Positions 22,731 to 34,633 of a DNA stretch of 64,000 nucleotides are shown here, piece after piece; position 1 is the first letter of the stretch, and each line of letters begins with the position of its first letter. Where the stretch lies: positions 992,001-1,056,000 of the forward strand of contig NC_037311.1 in NCBI RefSeq assembly GCF_000143535.2. Direction: 5' to 3'. Under the pieces are notes generated by a model. It ran no database searches. It was given only the letters and a program-made list of their open reading frames with translations, and was not told the DNA's origin. This DNA comes from Botrytis cinerea B05.10 (taxonomy: Eukaryota > Ascomycota > Leotiomycetes > Helotiales > Sclerotiniaceae). Position numbers and translations under genes: made by a program.

Positions 22731-24817
22731 TCACTTCTCCACCCTAACAGTCTCTGGAACAAAGACGCCTTCATGACTCTCGCTTCCATTTCCCTCTAAC
22801 CGCTTCTTCTCAGCCTCCTTATCCGCATCCCCCATCTCAGCAAGTCCATACCATGTAATAGTAGCCAGACCCAAAAGCGCAGCCAAGCAACTAAACACCA
22901 TGGCTACAATACCCTTTGCCGTGAATCCCGCAGGCAACGGTCCAGGCGCTACATTAGCACCTTTCAGATCCAAGTAATCTTCCGTGTTACCAGCCGCATT
23001 ACCTGTATATGGTACACCACGAGTTTGGCAAGCAGCGATGTGATTTTCTGGGATAGTGAGAGATTTTTGGAGCTCGAGAGGTGCTTCGATCATGGTGGCG
23101 ATGAGACCCTGGTCGACGTGCCATTCGATGTGGCAGTGGAAAAGCCAAACTCCCGGATTGTCGGATTGGAAACGAAGAACGAGGTAGCCGGTTGGACGAA
23201 GAACAACTGTGTCGCGACGCATGGGAACAGCTGGATATGATGTTTCCGTTGTGTTGGTAGAATCGAATGTGCCAGCATCTTCATCGGACCTCTGGATTAC
23301 TTGGAAGTTATGACCGTGGAGATGGAAAGGATGTTTGCCGGAGTCTAAAGAGCGTTAGTGAAGTACTTGGTGATGAAGCTTACGACGATAGGATGGATAC
23401 TAGGTGGATTTGTACTTACCAAGGTTGTTTACGACGATTTCTATTGTTTGTTGATGATCAAGGACAAAAGAGTGAGTAAACTCTCCATAGACGGCAGAAT
23501 TCACAGCATCCTCTCCAGCTGACATAACTGAGTATAGAGTGGGAACCTTGGGGGAAACGTATGTGATGTTGTTGAAGAATGCACTGTCAAGAGTCAGAAT
23601 TGCGATATAGAAATGGTAAGAAATTACCTACTATGGTTTACCATTTCCAAGTACATCCATGACTACATCAAGGCTGATAATCTGATCAGGCTCTGAGAGT
23701 AGCGCCATGCCGTCATGAGGTACTAGATTGAAATCATCGAAATCGTTGTACTCGTCAACAAATGCGGCATCCGGAAGGGCTTTAGTATCGTCATAGACCA
23801 GCCACCCAGTCCCATTCCAATTCAAACCGTCAGGAATTACATCAAACAGGGACTAGAATGATTTAGCAAAGGTCTGATACATATAAAGCATTGTATTTAC
23901 CGTATCCATGCTTGTGACAAAAGCAAAGTTTGTTGAGCTGTCATTCTTGGTGGTGAGTAAAAAGCTGTACCTCTGAGCTGCAGCGATATATATAGCTTCT
24001 GCCTCTGCCTTCTCAGTATAGACGCCATCAACTTCAACAATGGTTATGTTGTGGCCTTCGAACCAGATATACTGGCCAGCAAAAGCACCAATGTTGACCA
24101 TGCGAAACAGGTAGGTTTTCCCGGGTTGCACCGATACAGTAAGATTTTGAGTATCGTTGAGAAGAACGGCTTGAGGGACAGGCTCTGCTCCGGTTGGATT
24201 TGCAACCCCTATAAACTTAGGAATCCAAACTTGCATCTCTTCGTGGTACCAGTCTGAGACTGAGAGGACAAATTCCTCATCAACCTCATCCGCATAGGGA
24301 AAGTCTGGATCCGTAACAATTAATGGTGCTCTAAGTCCATCTGGATATTGCCCTCTGTCGTGTGAATGATACCAGTAAGTGCCTGGCTGGTTTACCTGAG
24401 GTAGGTTTAGCGGACGCTCATAATATAATCTTATGTATTCTTGATATATTACAGCAAACTTACAGTAAAATTGTAAACAAATTGTGAGCCCGAGGGAATT
24501 CCACATTGAGATACTTGTGCAGGTCCATCCATATGAGTACTGCCGTTCATAAAAAGACCGTGAAAATGAAGGGTTGTAGTTTGATTGCCAAGTTGATTAT
24601 CAACGTTAACAACTACTTGATCCCCAACATTTGCCCTCATGATAGGTAATGGCCATTGTCCATTGATGCCAATGGTTGGACGTTCATGAGCGCCATCGGG
24701 ATTCGCTCGTACCCAAGTAATGTTGAAGTCATAAGTAACAGTCGCTGCTTCTGTAAGGAGTGATAACGCAAGAAGCAGCGCCGATAAGATGGGGAAAAAT
24801 GATAGAGAAATTGCCAT
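22731..24817 (-). CDS. Fet3-type multicopper ferroxidase
   Basis: Five exons reconstruct in phase: 24464-24817, 23901-24395, 23632-23852, 23420-23583, 22731-23344, giving 615 aa. The ATG at 24817 opens a hydrophobic signal peptide ([20 protein letters not shown]). Copper ligands of three cupredoxin domains are intact: HFHG (about 84-87), YHSH (127-130), HPFHLHGH (416-423) and HCHIEWH (481-487). A transmembrane helix at about 556-577 and a short charged tail anchor the enzyme outside in. The protein oxidises Fe2+ to Fe3+ at the plasma membrane and passes it to the Ftr1 permease, whose gene is the divergent neighbour. That pairing, the C-terminal anchor and the [13 protein letters not shown] region favour ferroxidase over laccase. 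Promoter GATA sites suggest iron repression. Confidence 0.93.
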
Positions 24818-26794
24818 TTTCAAATTGAGGAAGGAGTGACAGTTTCAACAAGATGAGGTTAAACTTTGGTCGAGACAATTTTCTCGAGACTTTGAATTGT
24901 TTTGTGGGCGAATATTGAGAGCTCCCAATGTCAACCCAAAACCGAGAATGAAAAGTACCCAGGTATTAAGGGTAGCTGTTGACGGATGAATGGTGTGAAG
25001 TGAGAAAGTGGATACCCGAAGGCGAGCTAAGAAAAGCTAATAAAAGCTAATGATTGATTAGATGACTGATTAGATGATCTGATAAAATATCAAACGTTAT
25101 TGTTATTGTAATTGACTGGGTAGTGACACGAGTTTGAGCGGAGTATGTTCCGAATCAAGGCAGGCGTAGTAAAGAATCAAGCGAAGCAAAATCTAGGCTT
25201 TGAATACCCAGCCGCAGCAAATATTCTTAACTGCAAGAAGCTTTTTTTCTTCCAAGGGTGACTGCGATTAAATGACAAGAGATATTAATATATACGGTAA
25301 AGTTCTAGCCGAATACGTGTGCGAAAGAAAAACTGAAATCATCGATATTAGAGCCGAATTTGGTGATATATGATCCGATATCCTAGAAGCCACTTACGCC
25401 AAAATGTAACTCGAAGAAGAAGAGATTAGCACTAGCTTTAGAAACCAAACATAGGTTATAGGAAGAAGACGTATTGGTTGGTTTACAGAATCCAGCGGCG
25501 TTCGATCCGAATGGCAAGCATGCAAGGTCAAAACTTAAAAGACAATCTGAGCAGAGAAGAGACGGGACGAGATTAAGGAAGTGTCAGTTGATAGGTAGGT
25601 ATGATTTGGTAGATCAACGATTTTTGTTTCCACGCTCCAAACTATTAATTAGCATGGAATGTATGATAGAAGTGGAGGCAAATTCGAGTGAAGAGTGAAG
25701 AGTGAAAAGAGAAAGAGAAAAAATAGCTACAGGCAAAAATCCTTGATGTTTGATGCAAAGTGCTGTCCGTCTACTAGGTATATTCAAACCTAATAATAAA
25801 TTCAGTCCAGGCGGCTTCTTCACTACCTTCCTTATCTATTAAATCTTTGATGATCTGATGATCTGATAAACATCCCACCACATCTCCCCTCGTACAACCA
25901 ACCAAAAATTCACTTGACAGACAGACTCGGAATCCATTGATTTTATCAAATTCATCGCGTTACCTAGCTCATGCGACTAAGTCCCAAAAAGGTTAGACCA
26001 GCCAGGATTTTAGGTTTTTAGCTATGACCCCACGGGTGTACAAGCTTTTATCTATCAGTCTAAGCTTTCAGGCCGCACAGAATTATCTGACCAGAAAGCT
26101 TAATAGTAAAAGCCTCCCAGCGGAAATTACCCAGGTTGTGTTCCGCGACAAAGGAAAACGAGAGGAGAGGAGAGGTGGTGAAGAATTGGGGTTTCGTATG
26201 TTGCTTCACTCTCTTCAGTCTTACACCTATGTAGATATCGATCGATTGAACTTCGCACCAAGTAACAAGCAACAAGCCGTACTCGCCCTCGTATATAGAA
26301 GGAGTTTGAATCAAGGGTAACTGTAAGAATGACATTTTGACCTCGACCTCTTTATATCAACCAATCAAGATCCTTGGGTGTCATTCCAAATCGGTACAAC
26401 CTGCCAATACCAGGCTAGAAAACTTTAAAGTTCCCGTCTCCTCCTACCAAACCCTGAATTTTTTCTCGGGATTTCTTTTTCGAATAAGGATTAAAGCAAT
26501 TTACTAGCTACTAGCTAGCGTAAAATTAAAGAACTTTACCTGATGGCTCAGACCCTCTCTAAGGTCTAACTGTTATCAGATCCTCGTTTCTTTCTTATCA
26601 GATCCTTCCGCCCTTTCCCTTTCCCTCTTTCAATTTTGACGAAAATAGGATAAACGGCATTATCCATCCGTGATCTGAGAGTTTTGGTTTCTCTTCAAAA
26701 AGTTAGCTTTTCTCTCTTTTTGTTGCAGTGTGCAATTGCAACTCCACAATCCCTTAGAGAAACAAAAATAATAATCACAGGAATCATAGCGAAT
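24818..26794. promoter_or_regulatory. Shared FET3/FTR1 promoter with four iron-GATA sites
   Basis: Divergent 2-kb promoter. The nonamer ATCTGATAA occurs at 25077-25085 and 25861-25869 (plus) and as TTATCAGAT at 26573-26581 and 26595-26603. The last pair is 22 bases apart, about two helical turns, and lies 192-222 bases before the permease ATG. The first is 260 bases before the ferroxidase ATG. ATCWGATAA is the established target of iron-responsive fungal GATA repressors (SreA, Urbs1, Fep1 group). No coding sequence is called; frames at 25474-25698 and 26024-26335 look random. Confidence 0.75.
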
Positions 26795-28177
26795 ATGACT
26801 GCCAGTGTTTTCTCGGTACCAGTATTCTTCGTCGTATTTCGAGAGTCTTTGGAGACGGTCGTCATCGTTTCCGTTCTCCTCGCATTTATCAAGCAAAGTT
26901 TGGGCAACTCTGATAAAGATGCGACTTTGCGCAGGAAGCTGTTCCGGCAGGTAAGACATCTGATCATCCCTCCTCTTAATCTTTCCATGTTGATTTAGCA
27001 TGTTTGAATATAATGCTAACGAATAGCTTCTAGGTCATTTGGGGAGCTTTATCAGGACTTCTCCTATGCTTGATCATCGGTGGTGGTTTGATTGGAGCTT
27101 TCTATGGAATTGGTAAAGATGCCTGGTCAACCACCGAATACTATTGGGAAGGATCATTTGCTATTGTCGCCTCTGTTATCATCACTTTGATGGGAGCTGC
27201 ACTACTCCGGGTGTCAAAAATGAAAGAAAAGTGGACAGTTAAGCTTCGCCAACACTTAGAGCCATCAGAAGATACAAGAAAACGAAGATGGTATGCTAGC
27301 TGGCTTGACTTCAAGACATGGGGAGAGAAGCACTTCATGTTCGTTCTTCCCTTTATTACCGTCCTTAGAGAAGGGCTCGAGGCAGTCGTCTTTGTGGCAG
27401 GTGTTTCTTTCTCTACGCCTGCGACAAGTATTCCACTCCCAGTCATTATTGGACTGATTGCCGGATTAGCAGCGGGATATGTCATCTATAAGTAAGTCAA
27501 CCTGGTCAATCTTGCTGGTCAGGCTAACACGGTACAGAGGTGGAGCGACATCGAAACTTCAAGTCTTCTTAGTTATATCGACATGTCTTTTGTATCTTGT
27601 AGCTGCCAGTCTGTTCTCGAGAGCAGTCTGGTTCTTCCAAGCACAAGACTGGAACAATGCTACCGGAGGCGACGCAGCAGAGACTGGAGCAGGACCAGGC
27701 TCTTATGATATTAGGCAGAGTGTGTGGCATGTCAACGTAAGTCAAATCGACACCATCATCATATGCCTTTACTAAAAATTTTAGTTTGGTAACCCTGAAT
27801 TAAATGGTGGTGGCGGATGGGGAATCTTCAATGCCATTCTCGGCTGGCAGAACTCTGCAACTTATGGCTCGGTCATTTCATACAACCTCTACTGGCTTGT
27901 GGTCATTGTTGGATTCCTTGTAATGAGATATAAGGAGGTGAAGGGTCATCTCCCACTTGCTCCAACGCTAAAACCCTATTTTGCACCCGTTACAACTGCC
28001 AAGGGATATGTCGCAAACATGAAGCAACGGGCCATTTACAAGGATGAAAAGGTCACACCAAGCCATGAGGTTCAAACACATGGAAGAACCAGCAGTGAAA
28101 CGTCATCAATGGCTAAAGATCCCGAGAAGGCTTTAGATACAGTAAGAGAGGTACCAGTCCGTACTATTTCAGACTGA
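26795..28177 (+). CDS. Ftr1-type high-affinity iron permease
   Basis: Four exons join in phase: 26795-26950, 27034-27491, 27538-27736, 27785-28177, giving 401 aa. Both REXLE iron-translocation motifs are present: RESLE at 16-20 in the first helix and REGLE at 164-168. About seven hydrophobic segments alternate with a basic loop (about 108-140, [13 protein letters not shown]...TRKRRW). The C-terminal tail is hydrophilic. The protein imports Fe3+ produced by the divergent ferroxidase; the two normally form one complex needed for trafficking to the plasma membrane. The ATG at 26795 directly starts the short extracellular N-terminus seen in Ftr1 proteins ([20 protein letters not shown]). Confidence 0.95.
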
Positions 28178-29205
28178 ACGACTTAGCTGGCTGGGATAGA
28201 GTACAAAGGCCACAATGCATGGAATTTGGATCTGATAGCACTAGCTAAGTTCTCGGATACACATTCTTGAAATGATGAGTTCAGGAATAGTAATGACATA
28301 ATGGACCATGTTCAAAGATGAATGAACATGTTATCATTGAAACCCTCCATGACATGCTTGTGCTGAAAATTTTGTTTTTCTGAAAGATTGAGTGAGAGCT
28401 GCATAGTACATGAGCATCACCACTCATTGCCAAACCTATTCATTTGATATTTTCGCTCTCAAGCTCCTCCAGCTGTCGAGTCCTCGCATACGTCGTCAAT
28501 ATCCTCAGACGTGGGTCTAGCCCGAAAAGAGCCTGCTTGAACATGTAGCCCGCGTTCTCACTATCCTCAATGAAGCTACCTGCCGCGCATGAGAATCTTC
28601 CGAATGCAAATCTGCTCTTCCAAGATATCTATCAGAATGCTCGTCAGATACGCTATGTATGTATATACACATACCCGAATCAAGAGCTCAGCATTAATAC
28701 TCACTCAGTGATAACATTAGGAAGCCAAACGAGACGCAAGAGGTAAAGTAGCGGCTAATCGATCGTCGAGAGTTTAAGAGTCATGGATTCATGGATTCAA
28801 AGAACCATTATGGATATCGTATGTGTATATATAGTATGCAATATTTTAACCTTGAATAACCGATTAGAGGGAAAGATTCTGTGAACAATATGGGATCACT
28901 TGGGAACCCAGAGTAGGTAAGCAAGAGATCTAACTATTTGAAAGTTGAGGGATGACAATCAAGGATTATCTAATTGGCCAATACCGTGCTTAGCGTGGTC
29001 TCGGTCCCGAGCAGTTTGGCGATTATTACTTTGAGATGCTGATATTCACTCATTTTGGGAGATGCCTAGGTAGTTATCGGTTTGATGTATTAATAGTGTA
29101 CATTGTGAAAATATTAAACGCGAAAATTCTAATTTATTTGGGTATCTTGCAAAATATAAAATCATAAACTTGATCAAAATGCCCTGGATCCATATCTCAT
29201 GGTCT
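28178..29205. other. Intergenic region with one orphan exon-like segment
   Basis: About 1 kb between the permease and the COG8 gene (tail to tail). The only protein-like stretch is the minus-strand segment at 28440-28628, listed separately. The rest is AT-rich, with no motif recognised. Confidence 0.5.
28440..28628 (-). other. Possible terminal exon of an unidentified gene
   Basis: Following a GATAG acceptor-like site at 28629, 62 codons run to TGA: ISWKSRFAFGRF..., then FIEDSENAGYMFKQALFGLD and RLRILTTYARTRQLEELESE. The composition looks like real protein with a helical, charged C-terminus. Upstream on the same strand (about 28710-28790) there is another protein-like piece (LDDRLAATLPLASRLAS) before a stop, but I could not join the two. 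It may be a relic or an exon of an unannotated gene. I do not recognise the family. Confidence 0.3.
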
Positions 29206-30627
29206 TTAGTCTCCTCTGGACCCTACCATAGATTCCAGCTTGCCGGCCAAAACTCGATGCTTTTTGATAACCTCTGCCCATTCTTCATCGTCACTCTCAT
29301 CCTCATCAGATTCTCCCTCGGCTAGTTCCTCCTGGTTGACTTTACTTCCCATGCCCGCAAGAACAAGGCTGAAATCACCTCCCAATCGTCCCAAACTACC
29401 GGCACAGTAAAGAACTTGAGTAAGTAAACTATCTCTACCACTTTTGTCCCTAACATTAGGCAAATAAATCTTCAAGGTTTCCTCCAACATTCCCACCAAT
29501 TGAAGAGGAAAAGTAGTCAGAGCACTGGGTAATGGACCCAGTAAATCGTTATCTTCCTTCCCTTTCGTATTGTTTTTAAGTCCTTCTATTATGACCGGAG
29601 CCGTGGATGGTGGAAATATAGAGCGGAACATGGAAATAATCGCAAAACTCTGCTCCCGAAATATCTCAATGTAGCGTTTTAAGTATTTTTCCGTCTGTTG
29701 CCCTGTATCGAATTTGTTCCCTGCTGCCTTTCCAGTTGATGATATTAACCGCAATGATTCCTGATCAGCGAGATCTCGCAAAGGACTGAGTGCATTGAGC
29801 ATAGCTGTAAGACTGGCAAGGCGACAAACGACAAACAAAGAGCCTAACGCTCCTTCTCGTGTTTGCGAGGAACTTGGCATGGATGTAGAAGGGTCGAGTT
29901 CGGGGGCAACACGCCGTAGCCAAGAGATTGTGCGCATGGCAGCCGCAAGTTTAAGAGAGGGTTGTCGCAGGGAGTATATGAGGTTTGTGGCCATAGATTG
30001 CATCTTCTCCTCCGCTTGTAAGGATACACTCGTTATGAGGGGGGAAGTAGGGTATAATGTGTGGAGCCGTCTAATATGTGCATTCAGATCTAATGCAGAA
30101 GCATAATTTAATGTGTTGTTTTCTCTACCAGTCGTGCTGCTAGCAATTGTGTTCGAAGAGGATATCGCAGTAGAAAGTAAGGTAGGTAAGTCGAGAACAT
30201 CCGCGAGCCTGTCTACGTTCCGTGATAGTAAAAGAGCTTTACGACGTCGGTCGAGGACATCATTCTCGGTCCGATTGTTATAATTTTCGCTGAAGTGAAT
30301 AGCTGCATCGTCCAGCCTGGGAAGGGCATCTCGTAAGTCTGCGGTGGCTTTTGCAAGGGTAGGAAGAGTAGTAGTGAGTGTCGATAAATGGTCAGAAGAC
30401 GCGATGACTGATTTATGAGAGCGCTTGGATAACGATTGTAGAGATAGGAGAAGAGAGTGGGAGGATTGGGAAAGCGATTGAGGTTCGGAAGTGTTTAGTG
30501 AAGAGAGGGGAAGGGTAGAGAGTCGATTCAAATAGGTGGCAGTTGTGGGATCGGTCGACGGTGGTGCCGGTCGTGGAGACGGTTTATCGAAATATGGAAT
30601 GAGGAGCTCATATAACGGATCTGCCAT
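29206..30627 (-). CDS. COG8 (Dor1-like) subunit of the conserved oligomeric Golgi complex
   Basis: Single-exon gene of 473 aa starting MADPLYELLIPYFDKPSPRP. The centre carries the Dor1 pattern: KALLLSRNVDRLADVLDLPTLL, then ALDLNAHIRRLHTLYPTSPLI, QSMATNLIYSLRQPSLKLAAAMRTISWLRR, and TEKYLKRYIEIFREQSFAIISMFRSIFP. COG is the eight-subunit tether for retrograde vesicle traffic within the Golgi, and COG8 belongs to its second lobe. The N-terminus is Ser/Leu-rich and predicted helical; the C-terminus is acidic (ESDEDESDDEEW) before VIKKHRVLAGKLESM. Its start faces the amidohydrolase start 250 bases away (109 if the longer amidohydrolase start is used), so the two probably share a promoter. Homology is recalled, not searched, but the order of conserved blocks fits well. 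Confidence 0.8.
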   Translation of the reverse strand: MADPLYELLIPYFDKPSPRPAPPSTDPTTATYLNRLSTLPLSSLNTSEPQSLSQSSHSLLLSLQSLSKRSHKSVIASSDHLSTLTTTLPTLAKATADLRDALPRLDDAAIHFSENYNNRTENDVLDRRRKALLLSRNVDRLADVLDLPTLLSTAISSSNTIASSTTGRENNTLNYASALDLNAHIRRLHTLYPTSPLITSVSLQAEEKMQSMATNLIYSLRQPSLKLAAAMRTISWLRRVAPELDPSTSMPSSSQTREGALGSLFVVCRLASLTAMLNALSPLRDLADQESLRLISSTGKAAGNKFDTGQQTEKYLKRYIEIFREQSFAIISMFRSIFPPSTAPVIIEGLKNNTKGKEDNDLLGPLPSALTTFPLQLVGMLEETLKIYLPNVRDKSGRDSLLTQVLYCAGSLGRLGGDFSLVLAGMGSKVNQEELAEGESDEDESDDEEWAEVIKKHRVLAGKLESMVGSRGD

Positions 30628-30876
30628 TTTGACACCAGAAACGACACTGGCTGAGGTTGTTTTGTAGTTTTGTAGTTTTGTGGTTTTGTTTCGTGGTTGA
30701 AGTCAAATAAAATAAAATGTTAGGAGCAACGATTAATGCTCACCCCAAGAGCTCCAAAAGTACGCTACTGCACTCCGAGACCTTGCGGGATCTTCACAAT
30801 TCCCCACATCGCTTTCTTTAAATTCGTGGATTGCCAATGGGGAGCAGTAAATCATCACTTCCAAAATATATTCAGA

Positions 30877-32404
30877 ATGTCAGAAACTTTCATGCCGAAT
30901 GTCGAGCAACTGAAGACGTTGCAGAAGAATGAAATCTCAAGCTTCAGAGATGTTCATATTCCTGGAGGTCCTTCAGACTCATGTCATGATGTCAACTGTT
31001 TGACAGGTTCTATTCGCTCAATTACAAGTGCAGACAACTCTACATCAGATTCCGCGAAGCAAAAGGACTATCGTCTTATAGTTCCTGGCTTGTGCCATCC
31101 TCACATACATCTTGACAAATGCTTTTTGTTATCACATCCAAAATATGCAGATCTAGAAATCAACGACGGGGATTTTTCCGAGGCGATGAAATTAACTAGT
31201 GTGTCTCTCTCTGAATGTTTCGTCAATCATCGAGCTGATATTGCCATCATAAATGAATTCTTAACTTGTTCTAAATTCTATATGTGTTAGGTGAAGCCAA
31301 GTCACGTTTCGAACATGATGACCTCATGGAAAGGGGGAGGGCTTTGATTGAGGAGAGCATTCGATTCGGCGTCACCCATATGCGAGCTTTTGTCGAAGTA
31401 GACTTTGGTGTTGGCATGAAATGCTTGGATGCTGGATTAGCATTGAAAACTGAATTTCATGGCAAGTGTCATATTCAGATTTGCGTATTTGCCCAGGACC
31501 CAGTCTTCAGTCACGACTATGGATCTCGATCAATGACAGATTTGCTCGAGCAGGCAATCAAACGACCAGGAGTCGAGGTGATTGGAAGTACCCCATATGT
31601 CGAAAAAAGTTTTGCCCTTCAAGAGAAAAACATTCAATGGGCCATTGAAACGGCGAAATTGCACACATTGCATTTGGATTTTCACCTCGACTACAATCTA
31701 GATTCAACCCAAAAGCCTGCCGTTCATACGGTAATTGAACAACTCCGTAAAGCGCAGTGGCTCACCGACAGAAATATCGCAGGCTTAAAATTTCGAACTG
31801 TTGTGCTTGGTCATTGCACCAGACTCACACTATTTGATGAGGATGCCTGGCGGAATCTTCGTCTTGAAATTGGAGATTTACCTATCTCGTTCGTTGGATT
31901 GCCTACATCGGATTTATTCATGATGGGTCGGCCTGCAAAGGGCGCCGGTGGGAGTAGCAGAGCAAGGGGCACCCTCCAAGTGATTGAAATGATCAAGAAA
32001 TACGATCTCAACGCAGTTATAGGAATTAACAACGTCGGCAATGCCTTCACCCCCTACGGTAGTTGTGACCCTATGAGTCTCACAAGTCTGGGTATGGGCA
32101 TTTATCAAACAGGCACAAAGGCAGATGCTGAGGTCTTATTGGTAATGGTACCTCGATCCACAACATTCAGAATAACACTAATCAAGGAACATAGGAATGC
32201 GTCTCTACAAGAGCAAGAGCAGCGATAGGCCTTGATATCACGCGTAACCTTAAGTTGGAGGTTGGAAGTCCTGCGAGTTTTGTTATTTTCGGTAAGAACG
32301 GATCCCGGGATTTCAGAGCAAGAAAGTCAATCCAGGAGTTGGTGTACGATGCAGGTGTTGAACGAACAACCATCTTTGAAGGAAAGGAGGTCAGCTCTAC
32401 ATGA
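30877..32404 (+). CDS. Cytosine-deaminase-like metal-dependent amidohydrolase
   Basis: Three exons restore one frame: 30877-31198, 31291-32141, 32195-32404, giving 460 aa. The frame is also open to an ATG at 30736 (47 more residues), but that extension is not family-like, so I prefer MSETFMPN. The metal motif HPHIHLDK lies at about 75-82. Further conserved blocks are SRFEHDDLMERGRALIEES, FVEVDFGVGMKC, HLDFHLDYNLD, VLGHCTRLTLF, and FTPYGSCDP. The C-terminal exon supplies the usual return to the small beta domain (LKLEVGSPASFVIFG). Relatives deaminate cytosine or hydrolyse related cyclic amides; the substrate here is unknown. Where the family normally has the last metal-binding aspartate (G-x-D-(D/N)-V) this protein has GINNV, which may weaken or abolish catalysis. 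No frameshift is present. Confidence 0.8.
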
Positions 32405-33050
32405 TACTACGGATCATTCATCTCGTTATCATATCATGTGTATATCGATTCCACGTGGCAGTTTAATCACTCATTGCATTCACGTGTACAACCGTGCAAG
32501 ACATTTGCTGCCGACCCCAATTGATTCATGATGGGATCTCAGAGGAATTTGAAACATGATAAAAATACAAAGCAGTGATTCATCAAGTGCAACGTGATTA
32601 TGAGTCTCTCAAAACTGATCCAAGCCGTAATACAAACCGTAATATAAAGATCAAATGCACTTTTGCAGTATTCTCGAGCAAGTTCAATATAAATACCCCA
32701 TACAAAGATATTATACACATCACCCCTGTTCCACTTATCTGTCTCGGTTAAGGATATTTAGATCTAACTTTAAACTGTAATTGGTTAATTCTCCCGCATC
32801 TTACAGAATACACGTTCAATTTGTTGGGACAGGAAAGTGGAACCTTATTAATATCTGACACCTCGGTCGGTCGTTATAGACCTGTCTACTTCATCGTACA
32901 TACATGAATACATAAATATCTCGACTTCCTCCATTACAACGAGGAGAGTTAGATTCGCTCCTAAACACACTCGGTGTGTGTTACGACAAGAAGATCGTTA
33001 TCTTCTCGTCCCTTCCAGACACACCCTAATTTTCGACATATCATTCTGCG
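32405..33050. other. Intergenic region, probable promoter of the TLC gene
   Basis: AT-rich sequence that becomes CT-rich toward the TLC start. Frames are short and without recognisable features. Confidence 0.5.
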
Positions 33051-34194
33051 ATGCATGATCCATTTCCTATCCCACCATGGCAATGGCTTAGCCAGGCCGT
33101 TCAGCCTTTTGCCGACTACTTCCACCTAACTACGCTACCTCTCCATATTCACGAAGTTGTCGGGTCATTTCTAGCGTACACTTTTATCAATAAAGTCGTC
33201 GCACCACAAGTTTCCATGCTCCTGTTCCCCGAGAAGTACTCCAAATTTTCGGCCGAACGAAAGCTCAACTGGGATGTGCATGTGGTCTCACTGTGCCAGA
33301 GTTCTCTTATCAATGTCCTAGCCCTCTGGGTAATGTTTGCGGATGAGGAGCGCAGCAACATGACAGCACAGGAACGTGTTCATGGATATACGGGTGCTGC
33401 TGGCATGATCCAAGGTCTGGCGACTGGCTATTTCCTCTGGGATTTGATGATCACCCTCCAGAATCTCAGAGTTTTTGGAATAGGAATGCTGGCACATGCG
33501 ACTAGTGCTCTTTTGGTTTTCTCTTTTGGTTTTGTAAGTCCATGCAGCTCCCAAGAAACAAACATCGCTAATAAACTCCCTACAGAGACCGTTTGTTAAC
33601 TTTTATGGTTGCACATTTATTCTTTACGAGCTCTCCTCGCCTTTCCTCAACTTCCACTGGTTCTTCGACAAACTCGATATGACCGGATCCAAGCCCCAAC
33701 TTTACAATGGAATTGCCCTCCTCTTTACCTTCTTCTGCTGCCGACTTGTGTGGGGAACATATCAGTCGGTTCGTGTTTACCAAGATGTATGGAGGTCTAT
33801 GCATAATCAACCTGCATTTTCTGCTTCTATCAATATTGATGCACTCACAAATGGAACTGCCTCTGCAGTCGACGCAGCAGCAGGTCACAGTGCAGCTCCA
33901 CTCAAAAATGACATCATGCGCTTTGCCGACGACGAATTTATTCCTCTTTGGTTAGGGTTCACATATTTGGGAAGCAATCTTGTGCTCAATACCTTGAACT
34001 TTTACTGGTTCGGAAAAATGATTGAGGCCGTCAGAAAGAGATTCCAGCCTGCCAAAGAAGGCAGACAGAAGGACAAAGCTATTGCCATGAAGAGCACTGG
34101 TGCTAATGGCAAAATCAAGATCAGCGTCGAAGAGAGTGAGGTTCGTAGACGAAAGGGCTTAGATGAAGACGAGCCAATTGCGGCAGTCTCGTAG
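33051..34194 (+). CDS. TLC-domain (TRAM/LAG1/CLN8) multi-pass membrane protein
   Basis: Two exons, 33051-33533 and 33586-34194, join in phase (FSFGF to RPFVNFYG), giving 363 aa. About seven hydrophobic helices are visible, including VVGSFLAYTFINKVVA, VVSLCQSSLINVLALWVMFA, GLATGYFLWDLMITLQ, IGMLAHATSALLVFSF, IALLFTFFCCRLVWGTY and WLGFTYLGSNLVLNTLNFYW. The order (charged SAERKLNWDVHVVSL, then GYFLWDLM, then HATSALLVF, then FLNFHWFFDK) matches the TMEM56-like branch of TLC proteins rather than ceramide synthases, since no Hox or extended Lag motif is seen. The C-tail is basic and Lys-rich, ending on the cytosolic side by inference. Exact function in fungi is unknown; TLC proteins act in or sense membrane lipids. 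Confidence 0.8.
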
Positions 34195-34633
34195 TTTTGT
34201 TTGTGTATATGTCAGAGTGTGGAGAATTGCACGGTTTTGAACAACTGGTAATTGGCGTTTGTGAGGGCTTCCACTCTTTTGAGTGCATCGAGAGTTCGTG
34301 GTACTTAACTTCATCCTTCTGTGTTCGAGAGTCTTCAGGCTTCTTTCCAATTAGAATTACCCTATACATAAAGACACTTTTCCACCTATGATTTATATTG
34401 CATTAATATCGATTTAATTATGAATAGGTTAGTCTTTCTTTCATACTTCAATTTCAACGAACAGCCATTTTTTATGCAATAGGTTTGAACTCCAGTGTAA
34501 TAAAATTATGGTATAAACAAACTCCTCATCTATCCCGAATAGAATTTGACCCATCAGTCCCTAACCCAAACCAGCTGAAAGAAGAATTGGACCCGAAAGA
34601 AACACCCCAAAAAACCATTCACTCATCAGAATT

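Noticed and set aside
22731..24817. Laccase identity for the multicopper oxidase
   Set aside because: The C-terminal membrane anchor and divergent pairing with an Ftr1 permease favour a Fet3 ferroxidase.
24449..24823. Ferroxidase start two codons earlier at 24823
   Set aside because: The codon there is TTG; the first ATG is at 24817 and gives a normal signal peptide.
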